Positions 31,878-42,762 of a stretch of DNA of 64,000 bases are shown here, one piece after another (positions within the stretch are counted from its first letter, which is position 1; every line of letters begins with the position of its first letter). Under the pieces are notes generated by a model. It ran no database searches and was not told the origin of the DNA. It saw nothing but the letters and a program-made list of their open reading frames with translations. The stretch is taken from NCBI GenBank assembly GCA_001687465.1, contig LVLI01000023.1, positions 1 to 64,000 of the forward strand, in the 5' to 3' direction. The position numbers and the translations under genes are program-made. Origin of the DNA: Halocafeteria seosinensis (Eukaryota > Sar > Bigyra > Bicosoecida).

Positions 31878-33332
31878 ATGTTCGAACTAGTTGTTATCCA
31901 TCTCCTCATATTTGTGGGAACCTGCTGGGCAGTGGGAGGAGACTTAAGGTCGTCCATCGTGGCGGGACGAGAAAAGTGCTTCAACTATGTACAACCGGAG
32001 CGTTTGATCCAATTAACGTGCAGCAGGTTGGAGTGGACGGCGTCGAACTATTCAAGTTACAGTTTCATAACACTGGAAAGTAATGAAATTTTCGACGGCA
32101 ATAGTCATATAATAGATCTTAGCGGGGTGACCAACTTTCTTGGACTGTTCGCCGTATCCCGTTTTCTGCAAAGCTTCGATGACGCCCCTATCATTCGGAA
32201 TGTTCGTGTCGAGGGAGGTAAAACTGCCACATTTGGGGGATTTCTTGTACGGCAACAGCAGCGCTTCTTTATCATAGATTCGTGTAGCTCTACAGGAACA
32301 ATAAGTAGGGGAGGAGGGATTTGTGGGCAAGAGAGTGGTCACAACAATGGACAGATCAAAATTCTAAATTCTCATTCGAGTGGACCGATAGAAGGTAGTG
32401 GAGGTGGAATAGCTGGCGAGCGTCTGGGATTCAAAGGGGGCATCGTGAATATAAGCAATTGCTTTTCCACAGGGAAAATTGACGGAGGTGGCATCTCTGG
32501 ATTCGGAACTGGGCGTGATCGAGGTCAAGTCTATATACAAAGGTCGTACTCTACGGGAGAAATTGCAGGCACAGAGGCAGGAGGAATTGTCGGCAGTCAT
32601 ACCGCATTTGTTGGTGGGCTTGTATTTATACAACAATGCTATTCAAGTGGCGAAATCCGTGGACGACGCAGTGGGGGCATTTCCGGAGCAAGCACGGGCG
32701 AGTCTGAGGGGCAGGTCTGCATAGTGGATTCCTATTCCAACGGAACCATAAAGGGACATGGAAGTGCAGGTATCTGTGGCGGTACTACAGGGGGTAGAGG
32801 TGGGACTGTCCTCATTCGTAGCAGCTATGCTTCAGGTTACACAAGAGCGGGGGCTTCTAGAGGAACAGATTCCGGTGGAATTATTGCCAAAATATCTGAT
32901 GGGGCTCTCACCGTTACAATCACGTGTTCATTGTCAGGTGCACCTCTCGTTGAAAACAATGCGGACAAACTTTCGGTAAATTCCACCGGAAACTCCAACA
33001 ACCTGGACAATGTAAGGGGCAAACTCTATCAGTGTGACTCGACACGTCAATGGTCCGAAAGCGCGTGGACTCCTACCGATGGGTTACCTAGGTTAAGGTT
33101 CGAACTTGGACAAACCTTTCTGGACACGGCGGCAACGGTCTCTCCGTCCCCACTGCCTCTACAAACCCCATTTTTTCCCAGTGGTCTGTCGTTTCCCACC
33201 GCTGTTCCCAGTCCCTTCGGGGGAATCGATGAGGGAAATCTTCCTCAGCCAAAACGTCGTCGCTTTCTTACAGTCCCCACCACACGATGCACTTCACGGA
33301 AACATGGCATAAAGGTGGTTTTAGTCATTTAG
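31878..33332 (+). CDS. Secreted GLUG-like repeat protein (beta-helix adhesin type)
   Basis: A single exon of 484 codons starts with a signal peptide (MFELVVIHLLIFVGTCWAVG). From about residue 130 to 340 there are six or more repeats of roughly 30-35 residues of the form (C/Y)SSG.I.G...GGI.G...G..G.V.I..S, such as YSTGEIAGTEAGGIVG and YSSGEIRGRRSGGISG. This matches the GLUG-type repeat that forms a beta-helix in surface proteins. A Pro/Ser/Thr-rich linker (TVSPSPLPLQTPFFPSG) and a basic end follow. No membrane anchor is visible. The likely role is attachment or cell wall, inferred from the repeat type only. A fragment of a related gene lies at 50919-51113. Confidence 0.75.
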   Translation: MFELVVIHLLIFVGTCWAVGGDLRSSIVAGREKCFNYVQPERLIQLTCSRLEWTASNYSSYSFITLESNEIFDGNSHIIDLSGVTNFLGLFAVSRFLQSFDDAPIIRNVRVEGGKTATFGGFLVRQQQRFFIIDSCSSTGTISRGGGICGQESGHNNGQIKILNSHSSGPIEGSGGGIAGERLGFKGGIVNISNCFSTGKIDGGGISGFGTGRDRGQVYIQRSYSTGEIAGTEAGGIVGSHTAFVGGLVFIQQCYSSGEIRGRRSGGISGASTGESEGQVCIVDSYSNGTIKGHGSAGICGGTTGGRGGTVLIRSSYASGYTRAGASRGTDSGGIIAKISDGALTVTITCSLSGAPLVENNADKLSVNSTGNSNNLDNVRGKLYQCDSTRQWSESAWTPTDGLPRLRFELGQTFLDTAATVSPSPLPLQTPFFPSGLSFPTAVPSPFGGIDEGNLPQPKRRRFLTVPTTRCTSRKHGIKVVLVI

Positions 33333-33765
33333 AGTATTTTTACTGGAAAAGCAACAAGTTGGTCATGCTCGCCTTGTTTACATATAGGTAGGCATAAAGG
33401 TGGCATTGGTAGATCCGGAAACTTATGATAGCCAGCTGTAGGCACAACGTGAGGATGCAGGACTAATTGGGAAGGTTTACTCCTCACGGTCTAGCGTACA
33501 ATGTCCAGGAGGTTACTTCCGGTAGGGACCATTAAGGTAAATTGAACAACTCCCTCACCGCCAAGAAATTATTTCGTTTCATGCATCCTTTATGGGCTTA
33601 TAGCAGAATGTTAAGACACTACTTGGCGGCGCAAGTTGGTGCACACAAATAATTTATGGAATAACATACTAGCCCCGAATCGGGATCCCGATAGACTCGC
33701 TTGTGAGTCCTTCCTTGAAGACTCCCAAAAAATTGGGAGAGAGAAAACGGTATGCATGCACGAAG
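33333..33765. other. Intergenic, short duplicated phrase
   Basis: AGGCATAAAGGTGG at about 33390 repeats the end of the GLUG gene (CATAAAGGTGG near 33307), a small local duplication. GAATCGGGATCCCG at about 33675 repeats the core of the dispersed repeat at 12839. No gene is seen. Confidence 0.45.
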
Positions 33766-35398
33766 CTATTTCTTCTCGGATCCTTTCTGAGATAACAAGG
33801 GCTCTCGAAGGAGATGTCTTGAATCTTTGCCACTTTCCCGCTGCTGCCTGCTGGATCCCATAGTCTCTAGATGAACTGCTCCTGGAAGTAGTGGTTCATC
33901 CGGGGATACTGCGTCAAACACTCTTGGGCGGGGATTAAGAAGGTCTTCCCCTTTGAATCTCCGTAAATACGTGTCTGGTAAACGCTTAATTTCTTCGAAG
34001 TGGGCGCTATCGATTTGGCGGTACTGCCTATAAACGTATTTCAACGGTAGGAGCGAAAAAGCAGTGAAATTCACCAGTGTGCTTGACACTGCCAGGAGAC
34101 CGAGAGATGTGACCAATACCGTGAGCAAGTGTGCAAAGTTAAACCATCCTATCGTCCCCGTTTGTTTGACCACAATTTCAATACCATATCTCAAAAACAC
34201 TGTCTTCTCCATGTCGCTAAAATCGTACCAATGTAAAGGCTGTTCCACCTCAAATCCCGTGTTCTTAATAGCATGGACACGAATCGTATACCTGTTGTCA
34301 CGGAAGTCCACGAAACACTTAGTAGCGTCCTCATGAAGATATGGAAGTGACAACATCTTACCTGACATTGCTTGGATTGTAGCTAAAATAATTATCATAA
34401 TGTATCTCCAGCAATAATACCATCCCTGCAAAGCGGTGTGTCTGATCTTGGATAGTGCCTACATCGCCTCCGGCTGAATCAAGGCTCTCTACGCCAGCAG
34501 CACTTAGCAGAGTTGCAATCGATACGCGATCATAGACATCCATTTCGCCAATATGTATATCGCTAGGGCATGTCTTCCCGATTTTGTCGTATGCCTCGCA
34601 AACGTCTACATTGTTACCATTGGAATCCTGTACGACCATATTTTCGGTATTCGCGCATCCAAGAAATTTCCCACCCTATTTGCTTACTAGCATTCGTCCA
34701 TGAAGAGTCCACGCATTGGAAGACCAATGGTGATCCGTTACAATCAAACTATGGTCGAGTTGTAGCGTACTGCAGGAACTGCATCGGTAAGACGGGTACG
34801 GACAAATCTGCATGAATACATCGTGACTTACAAGTATTCCACATCAGCTACGTAAAAATTGGACTCGTTTTGTTTCTCATATCGGCAGTCAGGATGCTCC
34901 AGCATCGCGCAACTTCGAGAAGAGTTCCTTTTATAGTGGCTAGTTGTGATCCTGGTTGAAATGAAGATTCCGTCAGACTGTTGCCTGGGGTACTGGGCAC
35001 CATATTGTCCCAAATACTGACAGGCCGCTTGCGGTGATTCAACCGCGTTGGAAACGTCGGCTTTATATGTTCCATTTCCACAATAATCTAATTCTTCTGG
35101 AGGTCGGACGATGTCTTCAGACGGCTGTGTTAGAGTTCCTCGCCGAAAGCCTAGAGAGGTGGTCGCCTCGTTAAACTGCTGTTGCCAAAATACCAAGTAC
35201 CTGCATCAATACCGTATCAATTTGATCGAGAAACAAAGGAACTTTGGAACCTGATGCATACCCAACTATGTAGCCAAAGATGGATGTGCCGAAAATGATG
35301 TTCATGATTCCGAGACGACGGTCGCGTATTCTGACAAAGCGTGGTGTTTTGAACGCCAGCAGGTTATCTAGGTTCCATTTGTCACCCTTAATACTCAT
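33766..35398 (-). CDS. P2X-type ATP-gated ion channel
   Basis: Five exons, 35398-35262, 35200-34832, 34769-34688, 34627-34362 and 34291-33766, encode 459 residues. The N terminus reads FKTPRFVRIRDRRLG, with the T-x-K/R phosphorylation motif and basic patch of P2X subunits, then TM1 (FGYIVGYLVFWQQQFNE, formed across a splice). The ectodomain has six cysteines (YCG, ACQ, SCAM, DCRY, VCEA, TCPS) and conserved VEYFTLQLDHS and HRFAGMVLLLEI..DN blocks. Then come RYGIEIVVKQTGTIGWFNF and TM2 (LLTVLVTSLGLLAVSSTL). The C-terminal tail of about 95 residues is polar with two EPLL sequences. P2X channels occur in several protists, where some act on internal membranes such as the contractile vacuole. Location here is unknown. 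Confidence 0.88.
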
Positions 35399-35703
35399 TC
35401 TGAGTAGAATGTCGGACGAGTGCACTTAATATACTGAATGAAGAGGCAAGAAGCTGGATTCCGTGCGGCGGAGTGACGGTGGCCCTGACCAAGTGCTCCG
35501 AGTGCTCCACAAAGTTGTATCCCTTTGTGCGCAGGACGCGAAGCTCTACAATATTGCCCTTCGAGGAAAGCTCACCAGTGGTACTATAGGGTAGAACTTG
35601 CAGTAGGTATGTGCAAGACGGCTTGACGACCTCCAACTCTCCCCAGTAGTTCACAGTGGGATCAGGGGGTATTGAAATATCGCTCTCTACAGAAGCTTCG
35701 ACC
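35388..35703 (-). other. Open frame upstream of the P2X gene, possible exon
   Basis: A frame of about 105 codons without ATG (GELEVVKPSCTYLLQVLPYS, then IVELRVLRTKGYNFVEHSEH) reads like protein and ends in a stop just inside the P2X start region. It could be the last exon of another minus-strand gene or chance. No partner exon was found. Confidence 0.25.
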
Positions 35704-36084
35704 CCTTAAAGCAAGAAATAATGTCGGAAGATGTAACCAGCACGTGACAAACTATGTATGTCATAGAATAGTGTCATGCTGTTTCTGCTCGGTCCAACCA
35801 CTTTTGGAGACCCACGTCTTCAACTTACCTTACCGAGGGTCACCCGTGGCGTGGCGTGTCTCACGTCGGATGACGTTACCCCTGACATCGTGGGCGCAGG
35901 TGGCCTGTTTGGAAGCGCCGGCGGCAATCCAATTGCTCGTCAAGCTGTACTAACAGTGGGTCTGTCGCTTTTCCACCGAAGTTAAAAAGAATGGTAAGTC
36001 CAATATAGAACAAAATGGTGAATCGCCAAAAAATAAAGGAACTACACTGTAAAGCGGATAGCCCTGTCAGAGAGTCAGATACAA

Positions 36085-36573
36085 AACAACACAACCAAAC
36101 AGATACCAATCCTGACGTACAATGAAATCTACGGAAAGTCATTGGATCGTTTGGCTCGGACAGGAGCATCTATTCTGTTGTATCTGATTGACGATAACTT
36201 TGGACATTGGGTGAGTCTATGTCGTATTCCCAAAGAGAATGAACTCGATCACTTAATTTACTTTGATTTCCACGGCGAATATCCGGATCAGCCATTAACA
36301 TGGGCGACGCCCGAGAAAAATGAAGAACTCGGTCATAGTCGACCATATCTGTTGGAAAAGATCGCTCAGCATCCTGATAGGTATGAATACTTCTCAAATC
36401 CATTTGCATTTCAAAATGAAGATAATCTGGATATTCAGACCTGTAGCAGGTATCAGATTTGCTTTCTGCACTAATGTTGGAATGCTGATGAGCCGAATCT
36501 GGTCGGTTACAAGGAATGGCTGGATGATATCAAAGACCAAACGGGTTTGAAGAGACTATCCTACGGCCTATGT
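36085..36573 (+). pseudogene. Remnant of an adenain-like cysteine protease of a Polinton-like/virophage/giant-virus type element
   Basis: The frame contains ILTYNEIYGKSLDRL, then ILLYLID..FGHWVSLCR, YFDFHGEYPDQPLTW and FQ...IQTCSRY. These correspond in order to the catalytic His (GHW), the acidic position (in place of FDSYG), the Gln and the Cys (TCGR-like) of adenain/Ulp1-type maturation proteases carried by Polintons, virophages and related protist viruses. A TAA at 36472-36474 interrupts the frame, which then continues in the same frame (NADEPNLVGYKEWLDDIKD) to about 36573. No capsid or packaging gene was recognised nearby, so this is a decayed insertion of a viral segment. Its end meets the 3' end of the ZIFL-like transporter gene. 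Confidence 0.65.
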
Positions 36574-38538
36574 CTATCCAGTGCGCTGTCTCTGCACGTC
36601 GTATGAACGATCCATTGACCTTGGCAGGGACATGGATATGCACGTCGCACAAGAAGACAGAGCAGCAGCGAATACGAATACGAAATGAAAGTCCAACGGC
36701 GGTGGTAAATTGTTGCTTAGTGTCCAAGCAAATATAACGGAACCCATTGTCGGACCGAGGGCTTTGCCCAGAGACCCTACGGTCATGCTCTGCGGGGTGT
36801 AACGGCGACGAATCCGTATAGTATCAGATCAACGGGAGCAGCTAGCATTGTAGCAATGCCACTTACTAAACCATTTACTGAACCTCTTTTCTTGGAAGGT
36901 ACAGAGTTATTAGTGAGCACCGATGTTGTAGTGAACGAGGTATTCGAGCTCGCTTTGCGAATGAACTCCAGCCCTACGAGTGCTACGACGCGCTGCGAAC
37001 CACCAAGTTGCAACATGAATGATAGTACGTATAATTGCATTGCGTCTCCTTACCATTTGGTCGGGAGAAATAGAAGAGAGAAGAGGTAGAAGCAGCAGCA
37101 ATGGGACTTGTATCATGGAGGCTCCCCGAAACAAACGAATTGGTCCGAAATAGTTTGATAAGCGGGGGAAGACGAAGATCTGGTAGAACAGAAGACAGAT
37201 CCCAACTCCTGCAAACATGGTACCCACTATGGTCGTTGTAAACCCAAGGCCTCCCTCCTGACGCTTAGCGAGGGACCATAGCGGTACCACCTCCGTACAA
37301 ACAGCTTGTACAGTACTCCATATCGTATAAATACTAATTATTTTCTGAACTGACGGCCACTTGTGTACGCTGTCTTCCGCAGAGTCTGGGAACTCTGTGG
37401 ACTCCTTCGAGCTCAACTGTACATCTGTTTCTTCTCTTTCCAAAGAAGACTTGCGCCGCATTCGTGACCGAGGAACGGCACTAATAAACAGAATAAAGCT
37501 GGTGCAATATCGCAACAGCTTATCTACTGCAGATGGGTCTTCTTTGTTGTCCTTCCTCTTATTCTTCTCCGCTTCTTCTTCATCAAGGGTTTCTGGCAGC
37601 CAGTAAATGCTCAAAACATAGGCCATTAATCCAAATCCAGCACAAACGAGACAAGGTAGGAGGTACTTGAAAGTTCCAAAAATACCGTCTGTGGAAAAGA
37701 GGGCCGGATATTTTTCAGCCGGTTCAGAAAGGATGCCGCCTATAGCAGGCCCAATAACAAGACCAAGTCCCCGTGTCGCCGTTATATAACTCATTCCTTG
37801 ACTTTGTTTTGATTCTGGACAAAGTTCTGATATAATTGTTTTTGTAGTCGAAGCAACTCCGTTCAATATCCCACTAAGCAATCTCATACTGCCCACCCAG
37901 GTGTAGCTAAAGTTAAACCCGAACGCAACACTAAGAATCGCCAAGGTAATCGACCCAAATGCACATACAGGCTTTCTACCGTACTTGTCACTCCATTTAC
38001 CCCAAAGAAAGCTCGAGATTGTGCGTCCGACCATGAAAGCGGAGGCAATGTAGCCCGCTGAGAACCCATACTCGTTCGCATTCTCGGCTATTCCGAGATC
38101 TTTCATCATTGGTCCTAAGAAAGGGTAAAGCATGGTCGTGTTAAATGAACTGGCAAAGACCACTGCACAGACAACTATCATTGACCTCACAGGTATTTTA
38201 TCACCTCCTTCTGTCGCTCCTGCCTCCTCGGCGACATCTGACTCAGAATTCAGTCTCACCGTTGACGGCACACTTCCCGAATCAGATCCCGTATCACTGC
38301 TTAAGCGCCTCCTTTGGGGGCGACTCCCTCGACGGCGTCCCCGGATGCCTTTATCGCCAACATCTTGTCCCTGCTCCACGTCATCCTCATGAAAGTACTC
38401 GTGGTTCAGGAGCTGTTCTCGCTCTTGCTCTTCTGCAGGTCGTTCCTCTTCACGTTCCCCTACATGCTCATCACGGGGGTACCGGTTGTCGCCTGCACCA
38501 GGCTGCGGCAAGACGATGGACGTGGTGGCTTGCCGCAA
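36574..38538 (-). CDS. Major facilitator transporter, ZIFL1-like; 5' end uncertain
   Basis: Exons 38538 (or earlier) to 37054, 36992-36867 and 36789-36574, phase 0, give at least 608 residues. The first part is a polar, acidic head with EREQLLNHEYF, a possible ExxxLL sorting signal for vacuole or lysosome. The MFS core has LYPFLGPMMKDLG, the GKWSDKYGRKP loop 2-3 signature, ITATRGLGLVIGPAIGGIL and PAEKYPALFS, close to plant and algal ZIFL transporters (zinc-induced facilitator-like). The last two exons give NNSVPSKKRGSVNGL and SMTVGSLGKALGPTMGS. No ATG begins the head. The frame is open from a possible acceptor (ATTACAG, near 38571), so a first exon is missing. Substrate is unknown; relatives move Zn-chelators, organic anions or auxin. 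Confidence 0.8.
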
Positions 38539-38593
38539 AGCAGCGTCATTGGCGTCATTAGGACTGTAATACAGTCACTGTATACGGTCTGAC

Positions 38594-38603
38594 GTTCGAA
38601 TCC
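38594..38603 (+). promoter_or_regulatory. Isolated pol III B-box-like sequence
   Basis: GTTCGAATCC matches the pol III B box (GWTCRANNC). No cloverleaf, acceptor stem or anticodon arm could be folded around it, so it is either chance or the trace of a tRNA-derived repeat. The rest of 38572-39629 shows no supported gene. Confidence 0.25.
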
Positions 38604-38609
38604 CGTCAT

Positions 38610-39629
38610 CTCGTTTTGTGAAGTTGGATTACGAAGCAGTCTTACATGCTTGCCTCAACGAGATGGAATACACCGTAGCGTTCACGAAACGATTACGTAG
38701 ATGTGCTATCTGGTGGAAGGACATGGAATTGACTAACACTGGAACAATACAGAGAAATCAGATGAAGTTGAAGTAGCGACCGACTCCGCCTAAGTACGCG
38801 CTGCTTCAGCCACGGCAGGAGCAAGTCAAATGATGACGTCCCTAAAATTTCCTCGTTGATAAAACAAAGGTTCGAATGGGTACTAGCTTGTACTATCTGA
38901 ACAAATCCAAAGCAAAAACACTTGTATACTGTTGCCACTGGTTACGATTGTTTTAGTGCGTACATTTCATTTGGTGTAAACCTGCAGGCTACAGAGACCC
39001 CACCAATTCGGATGCCACTGTTATCCCCGAAATGATTTCTCGATAAGACAACGGAGGAAAGCAGGTCCTACACCACTGTACAGGGCTTCCTGCGTAGCAG
39101 CATTGATGATACAAGACTTTGAACCTGGATTCCGAAACCACGACAGCAAATTGCAACAGTCAATCGTTGTTCTAATGTAGATTGGTCAATTCAAGTACAA
39201 CACAAAACCTCGTACGTCGATGTTTCTTCGCCCAAACTCTAGCCACTGCAACAATGTCTCAAAGTTTGGAACGACAAGCAACCCATGTTGTAGCCGATGT
39301 ACGTGACTTAATGCTTCATAAATAGAACAACATTCCTTACTCGTACATATTTGCCTGTCTGTGCAACCTCAGTGTTGTTGAATTTTCAACTGTTACCACT
39401 CCATCTACGATAAATCATCGTCGATTCTGCTGGAAAGTTTGAAACCTGATCTGTGCGACGCCGGCGGCCAGCCGTCGCCGCAGCAGCTTGGATTGAATTG
39501 ATTATATCACCTCCCACTTGATTTCATTTCATTCTGCTGTGTCATCTTGACATTTCCAAGTAAGTGGTTCAATGAGGGAAGTGCATGAGAGGGCCCTTTG
39601 TAATATGCTGTATTACCCCTTCCGTGCAG
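38610..39629. other. Intergenic tract
   Basis: No gene is seen. The end of the tract holds the probable untranslated first exon and 70-bp intron (39560-39629, GTAAGT ... GTGCAG) of the gene starting at 39669. Confidence 0.4.
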
Positions 39630-39668
39630 ATCGAGGGATTGCCGGCGCCTTTCGCTGTTTTGAGCAAG

Positions 39669-40208
39669 ATGTATAAGGCAATAGCAATTACCAATGGAGG
39701 CAGACATATGCTACTGAGGAGGGGCAATCGTGTCGTGGCAATGATACACCCTGGAGCGTCCATGGGAGCCGTACGACAGCCCCAGGGAGCTACGAATCCG
39801 TCGTTTTTTGCCACAGATGCCTCAGCAGGGTCCTCTTCTTCAACGGCAGCGGTGACCACTACATCTTCATCAGGATCTGGTAGCTCAGCTGGTGGGTCTA
39901 TTCAAACGACAACGACCGGTAGCAGTTCGCCAGCGACGGCAACGAAATCCTCCAGCAGCTCTTCAGGAGAGAGCAAGTTTAGAACGGCCACGAGATCTAT
40001 GTGGCAGCGTTTAACGAGTTTCATTGTAGGAATGGCTATAGGTGGATCGATAGCCTACGTCAAATTGCACAATGACATCTGGGACTCGACAGTGCAAATG
40101 GAGCAAACTGTACGTAGCTTGGAGAACGACGTGGTCAACTCGAATCGAGAGCTCAGAAAACGCGTTGCCGCTTTGGAGCATCAGCTTGATGAACCTTCGA
40201 GGAAGTAG
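39669..40208 (+). CDS. Ser/Thr-rich protein with one membrane span and C-terminal coiled coil
   Basis: 179 residues from ATG MYKAIAITNGG. An intron at 39560-39629 precedes it in the leader; the frame is open back to that acceptor. After a basic start there is a Ser/Thr/Gly/Ala low-complexity stretch (about residues 55-110). A hydrophobic segment follows (LTSFIVGMAIGGSIAYV), then a heptad-like region (QMEQTVRSLENDVVNSNREL, RKRVAALEHQLDE). The layout suggests a membrane-tethered coiled-coil protein, perhaps of an organelle. No family was recognised. Confidence 0.6.
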   Translation: MYKAIAITNGGRHMLLRRGNRVVAMIHPGASMGAVRQPQGATNPSFFATDASAGSSSSTAAVTTTSSSGSGSSAGGSIQTTTTGSSSPATATKSSSSSSGESKFRTATRSMWQRLTSFIVGMAIGGSIAYVKLHNDIWDSTVQMEQTVRSLENDVVNSNRELRKRVAALEHQLDEPSRK

Positions 40209-40590
40209 TCATCCAGGGTAAGGAAGCAATGTATTAGACTTGGACAATGGATGTGTGTAGTGTTGTTAGTGAGTACACCTCGGTATTAACTTGGATATGA
40301 TGTATATCGGTAGTTTCTTATCCCCGCCCGGGGGGCTCCTTCTCGCCCAACTGATGCTAGTTGCATACTCTTAGCAGTATAGTGGGTTTGGTATCGATTT
40401 TATACACACACGAAAGTCGTATGTCATGTTTTACTTCCCACTGAGTCCCCAGTGCCAGCCCAATTTGTGAAGTCCCATCTTCACATGCCACTTTACCTCC
40501 ATTTATGCGCCATACAGAAGCAAATCTCTTTGGATTGGCACTTATACTCTATGGGTGTATAGCGAAAGAGGCGAAGCTGGTGGCCGCGGA

Positions 40591-42659
40591 ATGGACCGGG
40601 AAAGCTTCATTAAAGCTGCAGCGGCAGCTTTACAACGCCAACAATCGGCAGAAGCCACTGCAGCTGATTCGCCCTCATTCTCGTCGTATACAGAGTCTGA
40701 GAGCGATGTTTGGCATGAGGTTACTTCGTTCGATTGGCCTGAACTCAGTGGACGGCAGGTGGAAAAATTGAACGAGAGCTTGATGAAACAGGCCTCCAGG
40801 AAGTCCCTCTCCGAGATTATAGGAGCTATAAATAAGAAGTTTTTGGACAATGTCGAATGGTACTTTATGAACAAGGTTCCTCAGCTACTGAGTTCTTTTT
40901 CAGAGCACGGGGGAATCGGAGACGATGGGAGTGAGAAGGAGAAAGATACGCATGGCATGGAGTTGGTCCCGAAAACCGCGGACACAGATTTGATAGGCCC
41001 CAGTTGTCGGCTGGTTCTCATTGCCTGGATTTTGTTACCTCATAGTGTTTATCGGTAAGTACGGCCCTTGCCTTGTTTCAGAGAATTATGACAAGGCGAA
41101 TTGTGGTCTAAACTTACAGATGTGGTCTCCCGCACTCAGACACTGCTGGTGAAACAAAGGCTCTGACTTGCTTATCAGAGTCCACCTCCAAAGACTCAAA
41201 AGAAGAAGCTAGTACCACAGATATCATCAGGCAACTGCTGCAGCAGTCGTCGAGGTATTTGCTGTTTGGCTATGAAAAGGAATGGCGAAACTTTGTATAC
41301 CAGCTACCCAACATTAACTTCTCAGATTTCCTCAGCCCAAGTCTCCTCTTTGACCTGCTCGAACTAATGGCTCAACATGTCATCGATGAAATTGAGGCGA
41401 TCTCAGGAGCAACAGAAAATGGCTCTGATCAGCCGACTAACTTGGACCGAAAACTATCAGAATCCAGTGCGGTTACCCCTTCGGGATTTATTACAGCTGC
41501 GACTATCTTATCTGAAGAATCCTATACGAAGACTCATTCCTGTGTACTGAGACTATGGTCCGTTGGCTTTGATTGTGGGAATGTCGAGCGACAGAAAATC
41601 CTCAGTGTAAAAACTACATTTTTAAGGAGGCAAATCGTGGCCATATTCAGGAATTTGGACCATTTAAGCGTGCGATGGAATAAGGCAGTAAATATTTGGG
41701 AGGATATTCTGCTGCCTCTAATGAACTCATTGCAACCCTCGGTATTTGCTGTGTTACGTGAGTCTGTGGCTGTGGCCACAGACAGTACTGAATCCCAACC
41801 ACTCTTCGTTCAACAGAATATTGCTCTTCATCAGGAAATCCTAGCGTTCTTGGAAGAAGCTATGATATCTAAGGGCTGTAATTTTATTTCCAAGATGGTA
41901 GAACAAGGCGCTTTCCGAATAATATTATCAATACTGAACCATATTTTCTCTGCAAATCCCCACCGGGAATCCTTGGTGAACGTTGATTGCGAACGGATGC
42001 GCCGCATTCTCCTTACTATGGCAATGAAAGAAAAACGGTCTAACGCCCATGCGAAACGAGGGAGTAATTTCTATGAATGTCTCTGTGTCTCCACTACTGA
42101 CGAGGAAGACCACATCAGCATGACCGCTCGAATCCTCTTCGGAGGTTCGCACAAGGCTAACAAGGATAAGACTCATTCCTTCATCGAAAGCCATTTAGAC
42201 TCAATTGCTACAGATGTGGAATCCGTCAACAACTGGGATATCAATATTTGCAATTCAGCTGCCGAGAAAATCGAAGATGCTGATCTGGGGACACTCTCGA
42301 ACCGTCTAGAAACCCTCGGTTCTAAGGTAGACGTATGGACTCGGACATTGGATCTACTTTGCTCTGCATACGATACAGGATTGTTTACATTTCCGACATT
42401 GCCCTCAGAACAAGGCATGCTACAAAAACTTGATGCTAATATTCGACGATGGTACCACATCGATCCAGAAAAGAATCTGTTAGAGTACCAACAGCAGGAG
42501 AAGATGGATGACGAATCAACATCATCAACGCAACGAAAGGCTAATAGGTGTCTTACAGCGCGCGAGAAATGCATGCAGAGTTATCGTCAATTGTTTGGAG
42601 TTATCAAGCGATATAGAGGGAAATCAGAAAGTGGAACTACTTCATCCAAGGTTGACTGA
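40591..42659 (+). CDS. Uncharacterised alpha-helical protein, 667 residues
   Basis: Exons 40591-41054 and 41120-42659 join in phase 2 (GTAAGT donor, CTTACAG acceptor). The sequence is helical and polar throughout, with Leu-rich helices such as RQVEKLNESLMKQASRKSL, SPSLLFDLLELMAQHVIDE and WEDILLPLMNSLQPSVFAVL. Length and composition recall helical-repeat (HEAT-like) proteins, but no signature was recognised. The codons for the last 25 residues are duplicated downstream (42684-42762), complete with an in-frame stop. Confidence 0.65.
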
Positions 42660-42762
42660 GACGATAAACATCTGGTTAAGAGGATCGTCAATTGTTTGGA
42701 GTTATGAAGCAATCTAGAGACGAATCAGAACGTGAAAGTGCTTTATTCAATGCTTACTGAGA
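42583..42762. repeat. 79-bp direct duplication of the gene's 3' coding end
   Basis: 42583-42661 (ATCGTCAATTGTTTGGAGTT...CTGAGA) recurs at 42684-42762 with about a quarter of the bases changed, equal length and a matching TGA. The spacing is 101 bp. The downstream copy stays open in the corresponding frame (RQLFGVMKQSRDESERES). Confidence 0.75.

Noticed and set aside
38530-38615. tRNA gene suggested by GTTCGAATCC
   Set aside because: The T stem pairs only with a nine-base loop, no acceptor stem could be found, and the presumed anticodon region (ACTGTAATACAGT) is a plain palindrome rather than a 5-bp stem with a 7-base loop.
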